Shown piece by piece: positions 26,130 through 35,684 of a stretch of 64,000 nucleotides of DNA (position 1 is its first letter; each line of letters starts with the position of its first letter). Source of the DNA: Maribacter_C sp050330515 (GTDB lineage: Bacteria > Bacteroidota > Bacteroidia > Flavobacteriales > Flavobacteriaceae); NCBI GenBank assembly GCA_050330515.1, contig JBHJNU010000037.1, positions 39,672 to 103,671 of the forward strand, written 5' to 3'. Below the pieces are notes generated by a model. It was not told where the DNA came from. It made no database searches and was given only the letters and a program-made list of their open reading frames with translations. The position numbers were made by a program, and so were the translations under genes.

Positions 26130-27242
26130 ATGCAAATCTCAAGTTGGTATAGGGTTTCTAATACGGAGCAAATCATCTCGCCTTCCCTTCTGGTATATCC
26201 CGAAAGGATTGAAAAAAATATTGAGCACATGGTTTCAATGGTCGATGATGTTGCCCTGCTTCGCCCCCATATCAAAACCCACAAAACCGCTGAAATTATT
26301 AAGATGCAACAGCGCCACGGCATTCAGAAATTCAAGTGCGCCACTATCGCCGAAGCAGAATTACTTGCAATATGTGGTGCCGAAGACATCCTTTTAGCAA
26401 TGCCCTTGGTTGGCGCGAACAGCGATCGGTTCATAACATTAATGCAGACATTTCCCCAATCGAGATTTTCGGTACTTGTAGATAACGCAAAAACACTTTC
26501 TAAAATAGCGGCTAAGGCTAAAGCACATCAAATTGTTGTTCCGCTTTGGATGGATGTCAATAACGGCATGAACCGCACCGGAATAATTCCGGGTCCTGAA
26601 GCAACGGCACTTTACATTCAAATCCAGAACGACCCGAACCTAGAGGCAAAAGGACTTCACGTTTACGATGGTCATATACGAAATTCAGACTTCTTGCAGC
26701 GAAAGGAAGTTTGTGATGCCGCCTTTGCAACCGTACTTGAATTGAAAAAAGATATAGAAAGCCATGGTGGTAAAGTGACGACCATCGTCGCCGGGGGATC
26801 ACCGAGTTTTCCCGTGCATGCGTTGAGAGGTAGCGTAGAGGCGGCCCCAGGCACAACCTTACTTTGGGATGCCAAATATGGCAGCCTTTTTCCAGACATG
26901 CAATTTCATCAGGCGGCCGTACTATTTACGCGAATTATCAGCAAGCCCTCAGAAAATATACTTTGCTTTGATATCGGTCATAAATCCATTGCTCCTGAAA
27001 TGGATTTTCCAAGAGTTGCCTTCTTAAACTTACCCGATAGTGAACAGATCGGGCAAAGTGAAGAGCACTTGGTCGTTTCCGTTAAAGACGGTAGTCGTTA
27101 CGAAGTAGGTGATGCATTCTATGCCATACCGATGCATATTTGTCCGACCGTCGCCAAATACGAAACCTTGCAGGTAGTGGAAGACGGCAAAGTGATCAGT
27201 GAATGGAAGGTGGCGGCCAGAAATCAAAAAATAACCATTTGA
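26130..27242 (+). CDS. D-threonine aldolase / D-serine dehydratase-like PLP enzyme
   Basis: 370 residues with an alanine-racemase-type N-terminal barrel. The PLP lysine is in LLRPHIKTHKTAE, and a C-terminal metal-site pair is in MHICPTVAKYE (HxC), as in D-threonine aldolases and eukaryotic-type D-serine dehydratases. It would cleave or deaminate D-hydroxy-amino acids. Its neighbours (GntP permease, RidA, dipeptidase) support D-amino-acid catabolism. Which of the two reactions it performs cannot be decided here. Confidence 0.88.
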   Translation: MQISSWYRVSNTEQIISPSLLVYPERIEKNIEHMVSMVDDVALLRPHIKTHKTAEIIKMQQRHGIQKFKCATIAEAELLAICGAEDILLAMPLVGANSDRFITLMQTFPQSRFSVLVDNAKTLSKIAAKAKAHQIVVPLWMDVNNGMNRTGIIPGPEATALYIQIQNDPNLEAKGLHVYDGHIRNSDFLQRKEVCDAAFATVLELKKDIESHGGKVTTIVAGGSPSFPVHALRGSVEAAPGTTLLWDAKYGSLFPDMQFHQAAVLFTRIISKPSENILCFDIGHKSIAPEMDFPRVAFLNLPDSEQIGQSEEHLVVSVKDGSRYEVGDAFYAIPMHICPTVAKYETLQVVEDGKVISEWKVAARNQKITI

Positions 27243-27244
27243 AT

Positions 27245-28312
27245 ATGCTGATCTTCGATGCCCATTTAGACCTGGCTATGAACGCCCTTGAATGGAACCG
27301 TGACCTCACTTGGCCGGTTCAGGACATACGCGAAAGTGAAAGGGCAATGACCGACAAACCGGATCGTGGCAACAATACCGTTTCTTTCGACGCCATGCGA
27401 AAGGGCAATATCGGACTCTGTGTTGCCACACAAATTGCACGCTATGTTCATAGGGATAATCCTTTGCCGGGGTGGAACTCTCCCCATCAGGCCTGGGCAC
27501 AGACCCAAGGCCAGCTAGCTTGGTATAAAGCCATGGAAGAAATAGGCGAACTGACGCCAATAAGAAATCTGGAAGAACTCAATAGCCATTTAAAATATTG
27601 GGAAAGTAGCACTTCTGAAAAGAAACGAATTGGTTACCTCTTAAGTTTGGAAGGGGCTGACTCCATTATTAGTATTGAACATTTACAACGTTCTTATGAA
27701 CAGGGACTACGCGCCATAGGACCTGGACATTATGGTCCGGGCACCTATGCCCATGGTACCAATTCGGTAGGTGGCATCGGTACAAGGGGCAAGGAACTTT
27801 TGAAAGAAATCGAACGTCTTGAACTGATCTTAGACGCCACCCATTTGTGCGACCAAAGCTTTTGGGAGACCATGGCGGTATATCATGGCCCTGTTTGGGC
27901 AAGTCATAACAACTGTAGAAAATTTGTGGACCATAACCGTCAATTTTCAGATGAACAACTTAAAGAACTACTCGATAGAAAAGCGGTCATCGGAATGGTA
28001 TTGGACACTTGGATGATGGTACCCAACTGGATCAAAGGCACCTCTACCCCGCAAGAAATGAACGTGACCTTACAGCAAATGGCCGATAATATCGACCATA
28101 TCTGTCAAATGGCGGGTAGTTCGCATCACGTAGGCATAGGAAGTGACCTTGACGGGGGGTTTGGTAAAGAACAGTCCCCCGCAGATTTAGACACCATAGC
28201 CGACCTACAAAGAATACCCGAATTATTATCAGAAAGGGGCTACTCACCAACCGATATCAAAAATATAATGCACGAAAACTTCGTTCGGTTTCTCAAAACC
28301 AATTGGAAATGA
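27245..28312 (+). CDS. Membrane-dipeptidase-family metallopeptidase (M19)
   Basis: 355 residues from the ATG at 27245, two bases after the preceding stop. Upstream in-frame starts would overlap that gene. M19 zinc ligands are visible: HLD in FDAHLDLAMN, Glu in LSLEGADS, His in LDATHLCD and ASHNNCRK, and Asp in GSDLDGGFG. The family hydrolyses dipeptides, often with a D-residue at the C-terminus, which matches the D-amino-acid operon. There is no signal peptide, so it is probably cytoplasmic. Confidence 0.9.
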   Translation: MLIFDAHLDLAMNALEWNRDLTWPVQDIRESERAMTDKPDRGNNTVSFDAMRKGNIGLCVATQIARYVHRDNPLPGWNSPHQAWAQTQGQLAWYKAMEEIGELTPIRNLEELNSHLKYWESSTSEKKRIGYLLSLEGADSIISIEHLQRSYEQGLRAIGPGHYGPGTYAHGTNSVGGIGTRGKELLKEIERLELILDATHLCDQSFWETMAVYHGPVWASHNNCRKFVDHNRQFSDEQLKELLDRKAVIGMVLDTWMMVPNWIKGTSTPQEMNVTLQQMADNIDHICQMAGSSHHVGIGSDLDGGFGKEQSPADLDTIADLQRIPELLSERGYSPTDIKNIMHENFVRFLKTNWK

Positions 28313-29049
28313 ACAGAAGGGAATTCAACATAACAACAACGTTAGGCGCGTTCGGCACCCTACTTTTTGGCTGTTCCGATCTCGAAAAATTTCCCTTCAA
28401 AAAAAACCAGGTCGTCGCTTGCTTTGGCGATAGCGTCACCTACGGTAGTAAAAATGGGTATGTAGAAATGCTGCAGGTGTTGGCCAATGAAAAGCGCCCC
28501 GAGCTGAATTTAAAATTCTTGAATTGGGGCAAATCGAGTGAAACAATAACCGGTTTGACAGAAATGGGGCATCCTGGGCCAAGACCCTACCTTTTTGAAC
28601 GACTAGATGAATTGCTGGGCAGCACAACGGTAGACATCGCCGTTTTCTGTTATGGCATCAACTGTGGAATTTATGGTAGGCCATCGGAAACGCTATTCAA
28701 CAGCTATAAAACGGGAATATATTCCGCACTGGAGAAAATGAAACAAAAGGGCATTGCCACCATTCTTATGACACCCCCACCGTTGGCATTGGAAACGGTG
28801 CCGCTCAAGATCGACACAAATGCCGAGTTTACGTGGTTGAATCCCTATCCTAATTATGATAGCGAGGTGTTGCAAGAATTCAAACGGATCATTCTCGAAA
28901 TGCGGCATAGTGCACTTATCGCTACGGTAGACATACATAGCGCACTTTCTGAACAGCAGGCAAATTGTTATGACAAGGATCCCATCCATCCCAATAGGAT
29001 CGGTCATCGGTTAATTGCCGACACCTTCATCGAAAAACTAGGGTTTTAA
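28309..29049 (+). CDS. SGNH/GDSL hydrolase lipoprotein with Tat-like leader
   Basis: 246 residues from ATG at 28309, which forms an ATGA overlap with the dipeptidase stop. The leader NRREFNITTTLGAFGTLLFGC has an RRxF motif and a lipobox ending in Cys. SGNH blocks are GDSVT (block I), YGINCG (block III Asn) and DPIHPNRIGH (block V Asp and His). It is likely an exported esterase or acetylhydrolase. Its inclusion in the operon suggests it de-esterifies a substrate before uptake. Confidence 0.85.
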   Translation: MNRREFNITTTLGAFGTLLFGCSDLEKFPFKKNQVVACFGDSVTYGSKNGYVEMLQVLANEKRPELNLKFLNWGKSSETITGLTEMGHPGPRPYLFERLDELLGSTTVDIAVFCYGINCGIYGRPSETLFNSYKTGIYSALEKMKQKGIATILMTPPPLALETVPLKIDTNAEFTWLNPYPNYDSEVLQEFKRIILEMRHSALIATVDIHSALSEQQANCYDKDPIHPNRIGHRLIADTFIEKLGF

Positions 29050-29118
29050 CTACATTTTAAGCGCTTCTGGCAGGGTATTTGTTATTTTTGGAAATACTTA
29101 GCGTCTTATTCGTAAGTG

Positions 29119-29769
29119 ATGCAAACAAAACTACTCTACTACGTACTTTTTTCGATGCCATTTCTAGGATGGTCGCAAGGCGATCTTCCTATCGCTAAAC
29201 CTTTAAAAATAGAGGCGGCCAATAAGATCGATGATCAGGGGAAAACAGATCAAGGTACCGCATTGAAAATTCCATCCATAATCAAGGAGCAGCCAGAAAT
29301 CAACATGAAGGATTCGATAGGCAGACGGCCTATAAAAATGCTGCCCGACAAGAAGTTAGTACAAGCTGGGGAAGGTATGAAAATAGACACGAAAGTAGGC
29401 CCAAGAACTGCCAAGGAAGGTTCTAGTGACTACTTTCCGGATCAAAATCTTGGGGAGGTAAAAAGTAACGGCAAGTTTGTGGGCGTGGTTTGTAGAGATC
29501 ATGAATATGTTGATGGTGACCGTGTAAAGATATATGTGAACGGTCGTGTAGCCGATCCCAATTTACTTTTAACAGGTACCTTTAAAGGTGTGAATGTCGA
29601 TTTGGAAAAAGGTTTCAACCAACTTGTCTTCGAGGCGTTGAACGAGGGTTCCTCTGCGCCCAACACCGCCCAAGTTGATGTGTACGATGATATGGGGCAA
29701 TTAATTTATTCTAACAAATGGTTGCTTTCTGCAGGTGCTAAGGCGAGTTTGGTAATTACAAAGGAGTAA
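29119..29769 (+). CDS. Secreted protein of unknown function
   Basis: 216 residues from the ATG at 29119; a GTG one codon earlier is also possible. It has a signal peptide ending near FLGWSQ, then a lysine-rich low-complexity region (about 25-100). The compact C-terminal domain (about 110-216) is predicted beta-rich, with the segments FVGVVCRDHEYVDGDRVKIYVNG and GFNQLVFEALNEG. The C-terminal part looks like an immunoglobulin-like or similar surface domain. No function is assignable. Confidence 0.78.
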   Translation: MQTKLLYYVLFSMPFLGWSQGDLPIAKPLKIEAANKIDDQGKTDQGTALKIPSIIKEQPEINMKDSIGRRPIKMLPDKKLVQAGEGMKIDTKVGPRTAKEGSSDYFPDQNLGEVKSNGKFVGVVCRDHEYVDGDRVKIYVNGRVADPNLLLTGTFKGVNVDLEKGFNQLVFEALNEGSSAPNTAQVDVYDDMGQLIYSNKWLLSAGAKASLVITKE

Positions 29770-29809
29770 AGGTCGTGATTACTTCTTCGATTTCATGGTT
29801 CTTTGAATT

Positions 29810-31993
29810 TTATTCTCTTTCCCCAGGCCTATAGGTCTCTTTCGCCCGTTTCAGAACGTCTTCTTTATAGTAGGCAACTTCTTTCCATTCAACATTGGCG
29901 TACCGTTGACCCTGGTCATTGAAATGCGCAGAATTGGGGTCACCACTTTGGCCGCCGGCCAAGATACTTTTTGCTTTTACCCGGTCTCCAAATTCAACCA
30001 CCGCCACAAAACTGTTACCACGGGTACCATATAGTTTCTTAGTGCCTTCTGAAGTATATCTGGCACCGTAGGCAGCAAGTGCGCCCCAACGCCCAGAAGC
30101 AAAGCCTATGGGAATACTTGGCTTTGAATCATCAAAAGTTTGACGCACGTCGCCATTCAAGCGTTGGTACCGGTTCACCTCGCCCCAAGGCATTTTCCAG
30201 GTACCGAAATCGGTAATCAGTTTATCAAGGGTTTTTTCAAAGATCTGCAATCGCTCCTTTTCTGGCGATTTTGTGCCAAAATAAATCATGGCTTCCATAT
30301 CATCAACATCATCATCCTTCTGACCCAGCTGGCCGTAAATTGTACCATAAAAATGGGCCAGTGTCATAGCAACCGACTCTTTGGAAGTTCTATAGTCCCA
30401 TTTGCCCAAAACCTCAATGGCTTCCCGAAGCGCCGGATTCTTATTATCAGAGGTATCGTATGCTTTTACAAGACCTGGAATCAAAGCTTGAAATGCAGGC
30501 AAATAAGGGTCATGGGCCAATTCGATCAAGCCATCCAAGGTAAAATCCTTTTTATCTTTTAGAAGTCCGATCGCATGTACGCCACGAAAATTCTCTTGGT
30601 CAACGGACATATAATTGGGATAATCCTCTTTCTTGGGACTAAATTCCAAAGCAGCAGTAAAAGGGGTAGAATTACAATTCTGCAACCAACCATTTTCAGG
30701 GTTTTTCAAAACGATCGTTTCATCGACCGTATGCAATCCTTTCCAATCGGTTTCTGGGTCACTGCCATCTACGGGTTTTGAAAAGTCAAAAGAAGTATCT
30801 CTATTCGGAACAAAATTACTGTGGTAGTAGCCGATATTGCCCTCTGCATCTGCGTAAACGGTACTGTTGCTCGAATTAGTACGAATGTCCATCATCTTTC
30901 GGAATCCGTCATACCCATTTTGTTTTGTGCGGATGTAGGATTGCTCCAAGGCCTTTGCAGGCTCCCACATCATGGCCGTGGCCGTCCATTGACCCTCTTG
31001 TAAATGGGTAATGGGGCCATGATGAGATCGATAGCCGGGAAACTTTTTTTGCTGTATCTGATCGCCGTCTTTATAGTTCAAAACGATCTCAGCACTTTCT
31101 AAGGGCCGAAGCTCCTCACCATACTGGTACATAAGATTTCCGTCAACATTGACAATGGTTTCTTTGAACTCGTCCAAGACGTCGGTATCTCCGGAGGTAT
31201 GCATCCACCCCGTTTTTTCATTGAACCCCTGGTACACGAAGAACTGCCCCCAAGTAACTGCACCGTAAGCGTTCAGCCCTTCCTCGCTGACTACATGTAC
31301 TTCACCACGAAAGTAAAAAGAGGTATGTGGATTTATGAGCAAAAGGGTATTTCCCGATGCCGTCAGCTTTCCTGAAATAGCAATTCCGTTGCTGCCCTGC
31401 GGTTCGGCAAGCGCCTCTTTCTTTTTGATTTCCAGTTCCTCCGCTTCAGGAATTTCCATTCCGCCTTCATAAAATGCCCGTAGCTTTGTGGTGGATATCC
31501 GTTCAATATCGCCGCCAATACTTCCCTCGCTAAAATACATGGGCATCCAAGGTTCAAAATGGGTCAAAAGTTTTGGCTTTACCTCGGGGTGGGTTTCCAA
31601 ATAATAATTTATCCCATCTGCAAAGGCATCACAAAGTTTCTTCAACCACTCCGGACTCTTCTCATACTGTGTTATGGCCTCTTGTTCGGTCATAAAGAGT
31701 TTTGCACGTAAATCGCTGTACAACGCCTCTTCGCCTTCCACCTCGGCCAACCTGCCAGTTGCCCAGATATAATTTTGTTCTACTCGATTGAAATCATCTT
31801 CACATTGTGCATACAACAAGCCAAAAACGGCATCGGCATCGGTCTTGCCATAAATATGGGGCACGCCGAAATCATCACGGATTATGGTTACGTTCTCGGC
31901 CTTTTGCTTTAAAGTTGGGGGTTCAACATAGGTTTTCCGTTCGGTATTGCATGCGATAAAACAAATACTTAGAACTGCCACGAGGATCTTCAT
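29810..31993 (-). CDS. Penicillin-acylase-family (Ntn hydrolase) lipoprotein
   Basis: 727 residues from the ATG at 31993, giving lipoprotein leader MKILVAVLSICFIAC. Seven more residues are possible upstream. The catalytic serine that becomes the N-terminus of the beta chain after self-cleavage is in EPQGSNGIAISG (Ser201). The family cleaves amide bonds with acyl groups, including N-acyl-homoserine lactones and beta-lactams. It would act in the periplasm or at the outer membrane. It converges with the gene at 29119-29769. Confidence 0.9.
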   Translation of the reverse strand: MKILVAVLSICFIACNTERKTYVEPPTLKQKAENVTIIRDDFGVPHIYGKTDADAVFGLLYAQCEDDFNRVEQNYIWATGRLAEVEGEEALYSDLRAKLFMTEQEAITQYEKSPEWLKKLCDAFADGINYYLETHPEVKPKLLTHFEPWMPMYFSEGSIGGDIERISTTKLRAFYEGGMEIPEAEELEIKKKEALAEPQGSNGIAISGKLTASGNTLLLINPHTSFYFRGEVHVVSEEGLNAYGAVTWGQFFVYQGFNEKTGWMHTSGDTDVLDEFKETIVNVDGNLMYQYGEELRPLESAEIVLNYKDGDQIQQKKFPGYRSHHGPITHLQEGQWTATAMMWEPAKALEQSYIRTKQNGYDGFRKMMDIRTNSSNSTVYADAEGNIGYYHSNFVPNRDTSFDFSKPVDGSDPETDWKGLHTVDETIVLKNPENGWLQNCNSTPFTAALEFSPKKEDYPNYMSVDQENFRGVHAIGLLKDKKDFTLDGLIELAHDPYLPAFQALIPGLVKAYDTSDNKNPALREAIEVLGKWDYRTSKESVAMTLAHFYGTIYGQLGQKDDDVDDMEAMIYFGTKSPEKERLQIFEKTLDKLITDFGTWKMPWGEVNRYQRLNGDVRQTFDDSKPSIPIGFASGRWGALAAYGARYTSEGTKKLYGTRGNSFVAVVEFGDRVKAKSILAGGQSGDPNSAHFNDQGQRYANVEWKEVAYYKEDVLKRAKETYRPGERE

Positions 31994-32115
31994 AACCTTG
32001 AATTTTAAATTCACTTAGTGCTGCGTTAAATTACATGACTTACCATTGAAATGCTAATTTTTATACCAAAAAGCTGCAAGAGACCTACCAAGGGAAAGAT
32101 TGTCAGAATATGGCG

Positions 32116-32123
32116 TAACTTTG
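32116..32123 (+). promoter_or_regulatory. -7 promoter element (TAACTTTG)
   Basis: Exact match to TAnnTTTG, 20 bases before the ATG at 32144. It supports that ATG rather than the upstream in-frame one at 32051. Confidence 0.6.
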
Positions 32124-32143
32124 ATGCCTTATTGAAATATGCC

Positions 32144-33880
32144 ATGCCCGAAAAAAAAGTCAATATCCTAACCGCGTTCAAGACCATAATCTGGCCGCGG
32201 CGTAAACTTGTATTCATCGGTTTACTGTTGATCGTTATCAGTAAAGCGGCAAGTTTTGTGGCGCCGATGTCACTTAAATATTTAATGGACGATATCATAC
32301 CCAACAAAGATGTAGCGTTTCTGAAACTACTCGTCGGAGCGGTAGGTTTGGCCATTTTGGTACAATCGGCGACATCGTTCTTATTGACAAAAATTTTAAG
32401 TGTACAGGCACAATATCTGATTTCAGAACTCAGGGCACAGGTGCAGAAAAAAGTACTTTCGTTGCCCATACGTTTTTTCGACAATGCCAAGTCAGGGGCC
32501 TTGGTTTCAAGGATCATGAGCGACGTTGAGGGCGTACGTAACCTCATCGGTACCGGGTTGGTAGAGCTTGTAGGGGGGTCGATTACCGCAGTGGTGTCTT
32601 TGGTCTTGCTCTTACGAATAAGTTGGTCAATGACCCTGTTCACCCTTTTGCCCCTGGCAATCTTCGCTTTTGTAGCCCTAAAGGCCTTTAAGATCATCCG
32701 CCCCATTTTCAGGAACCGCGGTAAAATAAATGCGGAGGTTACCGGTAGGTTGACCGAAACTTTGGGCGGTGTTCGCGTTATCAAGGGCTTTAATGCCGAA
32801 GCGCAGGAGAACCTCGTGTTTGAGGAAGGTGTTGCCAAACTGTTCGATAACGTTAAGAAAAGTTTGACCGCAACTGCTTTTATGACAAGTTCCTCCACAT
32901 TTCTTCTAGGTCTGGCCACAGCGGGGATCATGGGCATAGGAGGTTATAACATCATGATGGGCGAACTGACCATTGGCGAGTTCTTGACCTTTACATTTCT
33001 TCTTGGCCTCATGGTGGCCCCAATTGTTCAAATGAGCAATATTGGCAGTCAATTGACAGAAGCTTTGGCGGGCCTTGACCGAACCGAGGAACTGATGAAC
33101 ATGACCCCCGAATCTGACGAGGAAAACAGAACGATTATTTTGGAAGACATCACAGGTGATATTGTTTTTGAAGATGTGTCATTTGCTTATGAAGAAAATA
33201 AAGAAGTATTGCACAACATCAGTTTCACGGCAAATTCTGGTGACGTGATTGCCTTGGTTGGAAGTTCCGGTTCAGGAAAATCGACCATTGCCGGTTTGGC
33301 CGCCACTTTCTTGAATCCGCAGTCGGGACGCATCACGGTTGATGGCAAAGACGTGTCAAAGGTCAACCTGAATAGTTACCGTAAAAATTTAGGCGTAGTG
33401 TTACAGGACGAGTTTTTGTTCGAAGGAAGCATTCGACAGAACATACTTTTTCCAAGACCGAAGGCTACCGAGGAAGAATTACAGGCAGCGGTAAAAGCGG
33501 CCTATGTAAATGAGTTTACAGATAGGTTCGAAGAAGGATTGGACACCTTGATCGGAGAGCGGGGCGTAAAACTTTCAGGTGGTCAACGGCAACGGATCGC
33601 CATCGCACGTGCGGTACTGGCAAACCCAAAGATCTTGATCTTAGATGAGGCAACCTCAAATTTAGATACCGAAAGCGAGGCATTGATACAAAAAAGTTTG
33701 GCCACCCTTACCGAGGGCAGAACTACCTTTGTTATCGCGCATAGGCTGAGTACCATTCGTAAGGCGAACCAGATTCTGGTCATCGAGAACGGTCGTATTG
33801 CCGAACAGGGCACCCATGAAGAATTAATCGCTAAAGAAGGCAGGTATTATAATCTGTTCACGTATCAGGCCAGGATTTAA
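32144..33880 (+). CDS. MsbA-like ABC exporter (fused permease and ATPase)
   Basis: 578 residues from the ATG at 32144. Six membrane helices occupy about 20-310, followed by an ATPase with Walker A GSSGSGKST, Q-loop VLQDEFLF, signature LSGGQRQR, Walker B ILILDEATSNLD and the H-loop in VIAHRLST. It works as a homodimer and exports lipids or hydrophobic compounds. MsbA itself flips lipid A core. The start follows a good -7 element with a very short leader. Monocistronic. Confidence 0.92.
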   Translation: MPEKKVNILTAFKTIIWPRRKLVFIGLLLIVISKAASFVAPMSLKYLMDDIIPNKDVAFLKLLVGAVGLAILVQSATSFLLTKILSVQAQYLISELRAQVQKKVLSLPIRFFDNAKSGALVSRIMSDVEGVRNLIGTGLVELVGGSITAVVSLVLLLRISWSMTLFTLLPLAIFAFVALKAFKIIRPIFRNRGKINAEVTGRLTETLGGVRVIKGFNAEAQENLVFEEGVAKLFDNVKKSLTATAFMTSSSTFLLGLATAGIMGIGGYNIMMGELTIGEFLTFTFLLGLMVAPIVQMSNIGSQLTEALAGLDRTEELMNMTPESDEENRTIILEDITGDIVFEDVSFAYEENKEVLHNISFTANSGDVIALVGSSGSGKSTIAGLAATFLNPQSGRITVDGKDVSKVNLNSYRKNLGVVLQDEFLFEGSIRQNILFPRPKATEEELQAAVKAAYVNEFTDRFEEGLDTLIGERGVKLSGGQRQRIAIARAVLANPKILILDEATSNLDTESEALIQKSLATLTEGRTTFVIAHRLSTIRKANQILVIENGRIAEQGTHEELIAKEGRYYNLFTYQARI

Positions 33881-33891
33881 AAGGGTACGTA

Positions 33892-33910
33892 GGCATAGTT
33901 AGCTTATGCC
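33892..33910. terminator. Shared hairpin between convergent genes
   Basis: GGCATAG / TTATGCC (one G-U pair) with a 5-base loop, lying between the ABC exporter stop and the ferredoxin stop. A T-rich stretch follows on the plus side. Confidence 0.5.
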
Positions 33911-33933
33911 ATGCCATATTTTATTCCGTTCTT

Positions 33934-34263
33934 CTAACTCTGAGGTGCCAGTTCAACCGCTAAGCCCTCTAAATCTTCGGTAATTCGAATTTGGCAGCCT
34001 AACCGACTGTTTTCCTTTACAAAAAAAGCCTCTGACAACATGGCCTCTTCTTCATCTGATTTTTCAGGAAGTTCGTGATCTGATACAATATAGCACTGGC
34101 AAGAGGCGCACATGGCCATTCCACCGCAGATGCCTATGGTGCCTTCGGGGGCCAGTTCATAAGAACGTACCACTTCCATAAGGTTCATGTTCATATCAGT
34201 GGGTGCATCAACTTCGTGTACGTTGCCTTCGCGGTCGGTAATTTTTATTTTTATATCGGTCAT
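33934..34263 (-). CDS. Adrenodoxin-type [2Fe-2S] ferredoxin
   Basis: 109 residues with the four-cysteine pattern C-x5-C-x2-C (in CGGMAMCASCQC) and a final Cys in RLGCQIRI. It is a one-electron carrier of the vertebrate-adrenodoxin/Isc-Fdx group. The gene for a TrxR-like ferredoxin reductase lies 42 bases upstream on the same strand, and Fe-S assembly genes come before that. It therefore probably serves Fe-S cluster assembly or a linked redox reaction. Confidence 0.93.
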   Translation of the reverse strand: MTDIKIKITDREGNVHEVDAPTDMNMNLMEVVRSYELAPEGTIGICGGMAMCASCQCYIVSDHELPEKSDEEEAMLSEAFFVKENSRLGCQIRITEDLEGLAVELAPQS

Positions 34264-34305
34264 CTTACGATTTGAGCTATTCGACTTGAGTGGATATGCT
34301 TATGG

Positions 34306-35367
34306 TCAGTCTATCGATTTTACAACAGCTTTCGGCGCTTCTTTTTTACTGCCGTCGAAACCATTGATACCGCCTACCGTGGTATATTTTAAAACGTACT
34401 TTTTATCGGGATAAATGCGCTGGTAGGCACTTTGGCACATGAGGGTAGCTTCATGAAAACCGCAAAGAATCAGCTTTAATTTTCCAGGATAGGTGTTGAC
34501 ATCGCCAATGGCATAGATCCCTGGAATATTGGTCTGGTAATCTAGGGTATTATCGACTTTTATCGCATTTTTTTCAATCTCCAATCCCCAATCGGCTATG
34601 GGGCCCAATTTTGGGGAAAGGCCGAACAGGGGTATGAAATTATCGACCTCCAAAACTTGCTCAGAAACGGGGTCAGTATCTTTTCGAACAATGACCTTCT
34701 CGAGTTTTTCACCGCCTTCCAGCCCTATTATTTCAGCTGGGGTGATCAATTGAATCTTTCCTTTGTTCTTCAACTGTTGCACTTTTTCAACAGAATCTAG
34801 AGCACCCCTGAATTCGTTTCTACGGTGTACCAATGTAACTTGTGAGGCGACTTCCGCCAAAAAAATACTCCAATCAAGGGCGGAATCGCCACCTCCGGCG
34901 ATGACCACCCTTTTATTACGATAAACTTCAGGATCCTTTATAAAATAGTTGATCCCCTTTTCTTCGAACTTTTCAATATTTTCGAGTAGTGGTTTTCGTG
35001 GCTCGAAACTTCCCAAACCACCAGCTATCGCCACAATGGGGGCGTGGTGCCTTGTACCTTTATTGGTCGTGACGATGAATGTCGCGTCTTCTAACTTTTC
35101 TATTTTTTCCGCCCGCTCACCAAGGGTGAACCCGGGTTGGAAGGGTCTGATCTGTTCCATGAGGTTATCTACCAGTTCCCCGGCGAGTATCTCAGGAAAG
35201 CCAGGAATATCGTAAATGGGCTTTTTAGGATAGATTTCTGAACATTGGCCACCAGGCTGCGGCAGGGCGTCGATCAGATGGCATTTCAATTGTAGCAGTC
35301 CCGCTTCAAAAACGGCAAAAAGACCCGTAGGTCCCGCACCGATTATTAGTATATCTGTTTTGATCAT
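34306..35367 (-). CDS. Ferredoxin--NADP+ reductase, thioredoxin-reductase-like type
   Basis: 353 residues with FAD motif IIGAGPTGLFAVFEAG near the N-terminus and the NADPH motif VIAGGGDSALDW at about 165. The CxxC of true thioredoxin reductases is absent, which marks the FNR branch. The FAD-contacting GIYAIGDVNTYPGKLKLILCGFHEA is near the end. It would pass electrons from NADPH to the ferredoxin encoded 42 bases downstream. Confidence 0.92.
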   Translation of the reverse strand: MIKTDILIIGAGPTGLFAVFEAGLLQLKCHLIDALPQPGGQCSEIYPKKPIYDIPGFPEILAGELVDNLMEQIRPFQPGFTLGERAEKIEKLEDATFIVTTNKGTRHHAPIVAIAGGLGSFEPRKPLLENIEKFEEKGINYFIKDPEVYRNKRVVIAGGGDSALDWSIFLAEVASQVTLVHRRNEFRGALDSVEKVQQLKNKGKIQLITPAEIIGLEGGEKLEKVIVRKDTDPVSEQVLEVDNFIPLFGLSPKLGPIADWGLEIEKNAIKVDNTLDYQTNIPGIYAIGDVNTYPGKLKLILCGFHEATLMCQSAYQRIYPDKKYVLKYTTVGGINGFDGSKKEAPKAVVKSID

Positions 35368-35392
35368 GAAGAATATCCCATTAAAACCACGG

Positions 35393-35400
35393 CAAAAGTA
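35393..35400 (-). promoter_or_regulatory. -7 promoter element (TACTTTTG)
   Basis: Minus-strand match to TAnnTTTG, 26 bases before the ferredoxin reductase ATG. Confidence 0.5.
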
Positions 35401-35441
35401 CTACTGCGAAGTACCTTGTTTTATGACATTTGTTAGTTGCG

Positions 35442-35681
35442 CTAACTTAAATTGACCACCTCCTCTATTTGCGGAGCGTACTTTTTAATGGTCATTTCAA
35501 CCCCACTCTTCAAGGTCATTTGGTTTACACTGCACCCTACACAGGCGCCTTCCAATTTCACCTTAACGGAAGTGCCGTTATCTATCGAAATGAGCGAGAT
35601 ATCGCCACCATCGCTCTGCAAAAAAGGCCGTATTTCAGCCAATGCCTTTTCTACGTTCGTTTTTAGTTCTTCCGATGTCAT
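35442..35681 (-). CDS. NifU C-terminal-domain Fe-S scaffold protein
   Basis: 79 residues consisting of one NifU-like domain with CVGC in the LEGACVGCSVNQMTLKSG region. It is a scaffold or carrier for [4Fe-4S] clusters. It starts three bases after the stop of the Mrp ATPase gene, so the two Fe-S proteins are made together. The reductase and ferredoxin follow on the same strand. Confidence 0.93.
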   Translation of the reverse strand: MTSEELKTNVEKALAEIRPFLQSDGGDISLISIDNGTSVKVKLEGACVGCSVNQMTLKSGVEMTIKKYAPQIEEVVNLS

Positions 35682-35684
35682 TAG

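Noticed and set aside
32051..32143. Longer N-terminus for the ABC exporter
   Set aside because: The extra 31 residues precede a good TAACTTTG element at 32116, so translation from 32144 is more consistent.
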